The notes beneath the pieces were generated by a model that had not been told where the DNA came from, did not search any database, and worked only from the letters and a program-made list of their open reading frames with translations. This document shows positions 59,891 through 64,000 of a DNA stretch of 64,000 bases, one piece after another; position 1 is the first letter of the stretch, and every line of letters starts with the position of its first letter. Source of the stretch: Emydura subglobosa. Taxonomy: Eukaryota; Chordata; Testudines; Chelidae. Both the position numbers and the translations under genes were made by a program. The DNA lies in contig ML679956.1 in the NCBI GenBank assembly GCA_007922225.1, positions 20,152,689 through 20,216,688 on the forward strand, read 5' to 3'.

Positions 59891-60254
59891 CATGTCCACA
59901 GTGCACTGGAGGCGTGGGGGAAGACCAGGAATGCTAAGAGAGCAGTGCCCACATTATTGTAATGTTGTTTGTTTGCTCACTTGGGATTTCATTTCTTGTT
60001 TGTGGTGTTTAGTGTTTCTATGGTACTCATCTGTGTAACAGACAATCAGTACCATGCACACAATACATATGCGGTACAGCTTGAACCAAACCATCTCTGA
60101 TTGCTTCAACCCTCATCATGCACCCAATTAGTGTCCCAGTAAGAGGCCTGCTATTGCAGCCCATATCTCATAAATCATCAGTGGGACAACAAGTGTGTGT
60201 AAAGGATGAAGAAGGGTTGCCAGATACTGATAATCATGAATAGAGAAGTAATTG
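59891..60254. other. Intergenic DNA without recognisable features
   Basis: No named feature. Confidence 0.4.
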
Positions 60255-60335
60255 CAAAAAATGTTATGGCTTGTCATACAGGATGTCAGACTAGCTGATC
60301 TAATGGTCCCTCTGCCCTTAATATCTATGAAACAA
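60255..60335 (+). mobile_element. CR1 LINE 3'-tail fragment
   Basis: 'ggatgtcagactagctgatc' and 'taatggtccctctgccctta' followed by 'atatctatgaaacaatgaa' match the common CR1 tail ('agactagatgatc...tctatga'). Only the terminal ~80 bases remain. Confidence 0.65.
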
Positions 60336-61097
60336 TGAAGTAGTTCTGGTCAACTTTTTATTTTATTTTTGAAAAAATTGTCTCAATTTGAAAAACAAAT
60401 CAAAACCCGCACCTTAAAAATTGCATTTTTTGTTCTGGTTTTTCAATCAGCTCTAGAATGAAGTCCAAACAAATGCCTACTGAAAAATCAGAGCTACAAC
60501 CTGTGCCATAATAAGTCAAACAGATGGAATGTATAATATTAATAAAATATTACAGGCAGCTTCTATGTCCCCTATACCAACTTATATTTTTTTATTTTGT
60601 TTAAATTTTTATGACCAAAAATAATTTACTTTGCATGACTTTCACACAAATCAGTATGTTTTAGTTTGTTTAAATGAACCAAAATGTTTCATGTTGACTC
60701 AGTTCAACATTAAATTACATCTACCATTTTTGCTGAGTTGCCTCATGGGAGTTGTAGTTTGGGTGCCTCATGACCCCATTTTCCCCTTTGGGCTGGGCGC
60801 CTGTTCACATGACTGCAACCAACATGGGAGATGTAGTTCAGCTGGGTCCAAGGCCATAGGGGAGACTGAGGGAAGAAGCCCCATGGCACTACAAGCAAAT
60901 GCAGTTCAAGAAACAAATACAAAACATTTTGATTCAGGAACTTCAGAACTTGTCATGCCATATTTTAACTTTTCATCCTGATTTGGGGAAAATATATTGA
61001 AATACCAGAATTTCTCATGGAACTGAAATTCCTAGTTCTGCTCTGTTGTAGTAGTGAATGAATTGGGGGGGGGGGAGGAGAGTGCAAGAAGAGAAAG
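60336..61097. other. Intergenic DNA; poly-G run at about 61066-61075
   Basis: An open frame of 116 residues at 60631-60981 shows no recognisable domain and is probably chance. A run of about ten G follows near 61066. No gene is supported. Confidence 0.4.
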
Positions 61098-61545
61098 GAG
61101 GGTCTCATAGTTAAGGCAGCTGAATGCTGCCGTGGGGAATTAGATTCTATGCCTGCATCTGTCACAGAGTTGCTGTGCGATGCAAGTTAACTAATTAAAG
61201 TAAAATTTTCTCAGTTAGCCTCTGTGTTCCTCATTTTCTCTGTGCTCAGTGTGAAATACCTCGGCTAGGTTTGCAGAAGTGCTGAGCACTTTCAACTGCA
61301 ACTGAAGTTAATGGGATCTGTGCTTTGAACATAGAAAGTGCTACTAAATACTCTAACACTCAGGTCCTAGAAATCTCATGTTGGGCACCCCAATTAATGG
61401 ACGCTTTTGACAATTTTGGACTTAATCTCTCTGTGCCTCTAATCCCCATCTGTAAATGGTGATAACATGCCTCAGTTACAGAGGTATTGTGAAGATAAAT
61501 TAATTTGTTTGAGACTCACTCAGATACTATGGTGAGAGCCGAATA
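61098..61545 (+). repeat. MIR-like SINE apparently interrupted by a foldback element
   Basis: The left half is about 61098-61225 ('tctgtcacagagttgctgtg', 'cgatgcaagttaactaatta'). The right half resumes at about 61414 with 'cttaatctctctgtgcctct' and 'aatccccatctgtaaatggt', then 'gtgaagataaattaatttgt'. Between them are 'agtgctgagcactttcaact', 'gaagttaatgggatctgtgc' and 'tgggcaccccaattaatgga', which are foldback-type sequences. The same arrangement is seen at 26225-26640. Confidence 0.5.
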
Positions 61546-62039
61546 GACATGCACAGGAGGAAATTAAAACCTTGCACCGAATAGAAAAATATTAATGATG
61601 TGTAGTAAACATGTTCTCCTGCCACACATTGAATGTGGAGGATAAATACTGAATAACTACCCCTTTGCAGAATGAGGCAGATCTTATGGGCCTTATAACA
61701 CCCTTCAAAATCTGCATGTGTGAACCTTTTTGTGAAATATGTATGAGAGTTGCAGGGGCAATTCTTCTAAAATACTGGGTCAGATTTTATAATCAAGTCT
61801 GGCTCCTTTGCAAAACTCAGGAGATGTAAAAGGGCTGAAAATTGACTGCAACAGGAAACTGAAGAGAGAGAGGAACTTGATGCAATCATACCTACTAAAT
61901 TACAATAGAATTTTCCTTTAGCACCAAGAAACCCCTCCTACATTGGCTTTGTTTGCAAGGATTGAAATATATACAGATAATTGTTTTTATCAAATAGAAC
62001 TTTAAAAATTCTATTTGTGGATTACAACTATCCCTGCAT
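61546..62039. other. Intergenic DNA without recognisable features
   Basis: AT-rich sequence with no gene or named repeat. Confidence 0.4.
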
Positions 62040-63433
62040 TTATCATAGACTCTAAGGTCAGAAGGGACCAATATGATCATCTAGTCTGACCTGCACAATG
62101 CGGCCATGGAACATTGCCCATCCACTCCTGCAATGGCCCCCCTGACATATGACTGAGTTATTAAAGTCCTCAAATCATGGATTAAAGACTTTAAGGTACA
62201 GAGAATCCACCAGCAAGAGACCTGTGCCCCATGCTACAGAGGAAATCGAAAAACCCTGAGCCTTTGCCAATCCGCCCCAGGGGAAAATTCCTTCCCAACC
62301 CTAAATATGGCGATCAGCTAAACCCTGAGCATGTGGGCAAGATTCACCAGCCAGACACCCAAGAAAGAATTCTCGGTAATAACTCAGAACCCATCCCACC
62401 TAACATCCCTTCACAGGCCATTGGTATATCTACCACTAGTAGCCAAAGATCAGTTAATTGCCAAATTAGACTGTCCCATCACACCATCCTCTCCATAAAT
62501 GTATCAAGCTTAGTTTTGAAGCCAGCTAGGATTTTTTGCCCCCACTGCACCCATTGGAAGGCTATTCCAGAATTTCACTCCTCTGATGGTTAGAAACCTG
62601 TGTCTAATTTGAAGTCTAAACTTCCTGATGGCCAGTTTATATCCATTAGTTCCTGAATCCACATTGGCACTGAACTTAAATCATTCCTATCCCTCCCTGG
62701 TATTTATCCCTCTGATGTTTTCATAGAGAGCAATCATATCTCCCCTCAGCCTTCTTCTGGTTAGGCTAAACAAGCCAAGCTCGTTGAGTCTCCTCTCATA
62801 AGGCAGGTATTCCATTCCTCGGATCATCCTAGTAGCCCTTCTTTCCACCTGTTCCAGTTTGAGTTCATCTTTCTTAAACATGGGAAACCAACACTGCACA
62901 CAGTATTCCAGATGAGGTCTCACCAGCACCTTGTATAATGGTACTAACACCTCCCTATCTCTACTGGAAATACTTTGTCTGATGCACCCAAGGACCGCAT
63001 TAGCTTTTTTCACGGCTGCATCACATTGGCGGCTCATTGTCATCCTGTACAATACACCCAGGACCTTCTCCTCCTCTGTCACTTGCTACTGGTGCATCCC
63101 CAGCTTATAGCAGAAATTCTTATTAGTCCCTAAATGCATGACTTCATGCTTTCCGCTATTAAATTTCATCCTATTTCTATTACTCCAGTTTACATCCAGA
63201 TCTTCCTGTATGATATCCCGATCCTTCTCTGTATTGGCCATGCCTCCCAACTTTGTGTCATCCGCAAACTTTATTAGCACAGTCCCACTCTTTGTGCCAA
63301 GGTCAGTAATAAAAAGGTAAATAAGATTGGTTCCAAGATCAACCCCTGAGGAACTCCACTAGTAACCTCTCTCCAGCCTGACAGTTCACCTTTCAGTATG
63401 ACCAGTTGTAGCCTCCCCTTTTTCAATTTGTTA
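62040..63433 (-). mobile_element. CR1 LINE, minus strand, with reverse-transcriptase remnant
   Basis: The plus strand begins 'tatcatagactctaaggtca' and 'gaagggaccaatatgatcat', the reverse complement of the CR1 3' tail. Reading leftward on the minus strand from 63433, the coding part shows SGVPQG, then FADDTKLGG (the catalytic box), MKFNSGKHEVMHLG, LGCIRQSISSRDREVL, RPHLEYCVQCW, and RRLNELGLFSLTRRRLRGD near the C terminus. Stops and frameshifts at about 63274-63280 and 63083-63086 split the frame, so the copy is dead. It is 5'-truncated and is the best-preserved LINE in the window. Confidence 0.92.
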
Positions 63434-64000
63434 GTGCAGTAAAAATGTGAATAATAGTGTAAAATTAAAAATGCATACACACCATAAAATGTTGGGATAG
63501 GTGTCAGAACAGAGGAAGTGTTTCATGGGAGAAAAACCCTTTGTAATAAAGTAGAAATTGTTGTAACAAATATAATTCTTGGTGTTTGAAATATCTGAGG
63601 TCCAGTAGATCTGCACCACGCAGAGCTTTCCTAACTGAAGTTATGATGAAGTTACAGTGGATGGGGCTGTGAGGAAAAGGCACTCTGCTGCATCTTGTAA
63701 AAAGTAACCAAGATTAAAATTATCATAGATATTGTATTCAGAAAACAATTATGAAAAGACAAAATGGAAATACATGCTCTTAAAGTATTAATCAAAGACA
63801 ATAGTTACAGGATGATTTTATGCCAGTCAATCAACTTCAGGCAAAAAGAGAGCGAGTGGTGTTAAGTTTAGATTCAAATTAAAGAATTAAATTATATAGT
63901 AACTCAGATAACTATTTCTGGATTTGTTTAAGTAGAAGCCAGTCCATAATTTTCCCCTGTGGAATAAAGATGAGAATTTCAAAGGCTCCCTTCTGGCTAA
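63434..64000. other. Intergenic DNA without recognisable features
   Basis: AT-rich sequence with no gene or named repeat. Confidence 0.4.

Noticed and set aside
59585..59952. Overlapping open frames of 87 and 113 residues on opposite strands
   Set aside because: Both lie over the reverse copy of the CpG-dense element; no domain or splice support.
60631..60981. A 116-residue open frame
   Set aside because: No recognisable domain, no splice or promoter support, and no sign of an ancestral protein; similar sizes occur by chance in this window.
1..64000. CRISPR arrays, tRNA or rRNA genes, bacterial operons
   Set aside because: No regularly spaced repeats, cloverleaf genes apart from degenerate SINE heads, or prokaryotic gene organisation were seen.

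Overview
The window looks like vertebrate nuclear DNA, most probably from a turtle, with a crocodilian as second choice. It is AT-rich and gene-sparse. It is littered with CR1 LINE remnants whose 3' ends carry the sauropsid-type TCTATGA tail, MIR-like SINE pieces, hAT-type DNA elements, LTR-like blocks and many short foldback repeats. No prokaryotic features (operons, ribosome binding sites, CRISPR arrays) are present. The organism call rests on remembered repeat families, not on a search.

Only one host gene is supported. Four exons on the + strand (41933-42166, 44466-44644, 45953-46054 and 50110-50343) join in phase. They encode the C-terminal ~248 residues of a ZNF385-family zinc-finger protein, best matched from memory to ZNF385D. 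The product has two U1/matrin-type C2H2 fingers, each completed across an exon junction, then an Ala/Pro-rich tail ending in FAPY and a TGA stop. The exons for the N-terminal half, including the family's first finger, were not found. Positions 1-41932 are therefore read as one long upstream intron that starts outside the window. The 3' UTR probably ends near 52.3 kb, at a cluster of AATAAA signals followed by a GT-rich stretch.

Layout: 1-41932 is intron with a Penelope-like inverted repeat (~1 kb), a CpG-dense foldback DNA element (6.7 kb), a GC-rich block (11.0-11.7 kb), CR1 copies (14.1-15.2, 17.1-17.6, 39.7-40.2 kb), a hAT element with its target-site duplication (16.3-16.7 kb) and LTR-like blocks (18.0-19.1 and 33.5-34.1 kb). 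The coding exons and their introns occupy 41.9-50.3 kb and the 3' UTR about 50.3-52.3 kb. From 52.3 to 64.0 kb the DNA is intergenic, with foldback elements, two GC-richer blocks, a second copy of the CpG-dense element in opposite orientation (59.6-59.9 kb) and a 1.4-kb minus-strand CR1 (62.0-63.4 kb).

I found no clearly new biological system. The best leads are a hammerhead-like core in the Penelope-like repeat, a dispersed foldback family sharing a CATTGAAGTCAATGG-like centre, a triple AP-1/MARE array in an LTR-like block, and two SINEs that appear interrupted at the same point by the same kind of foldback.
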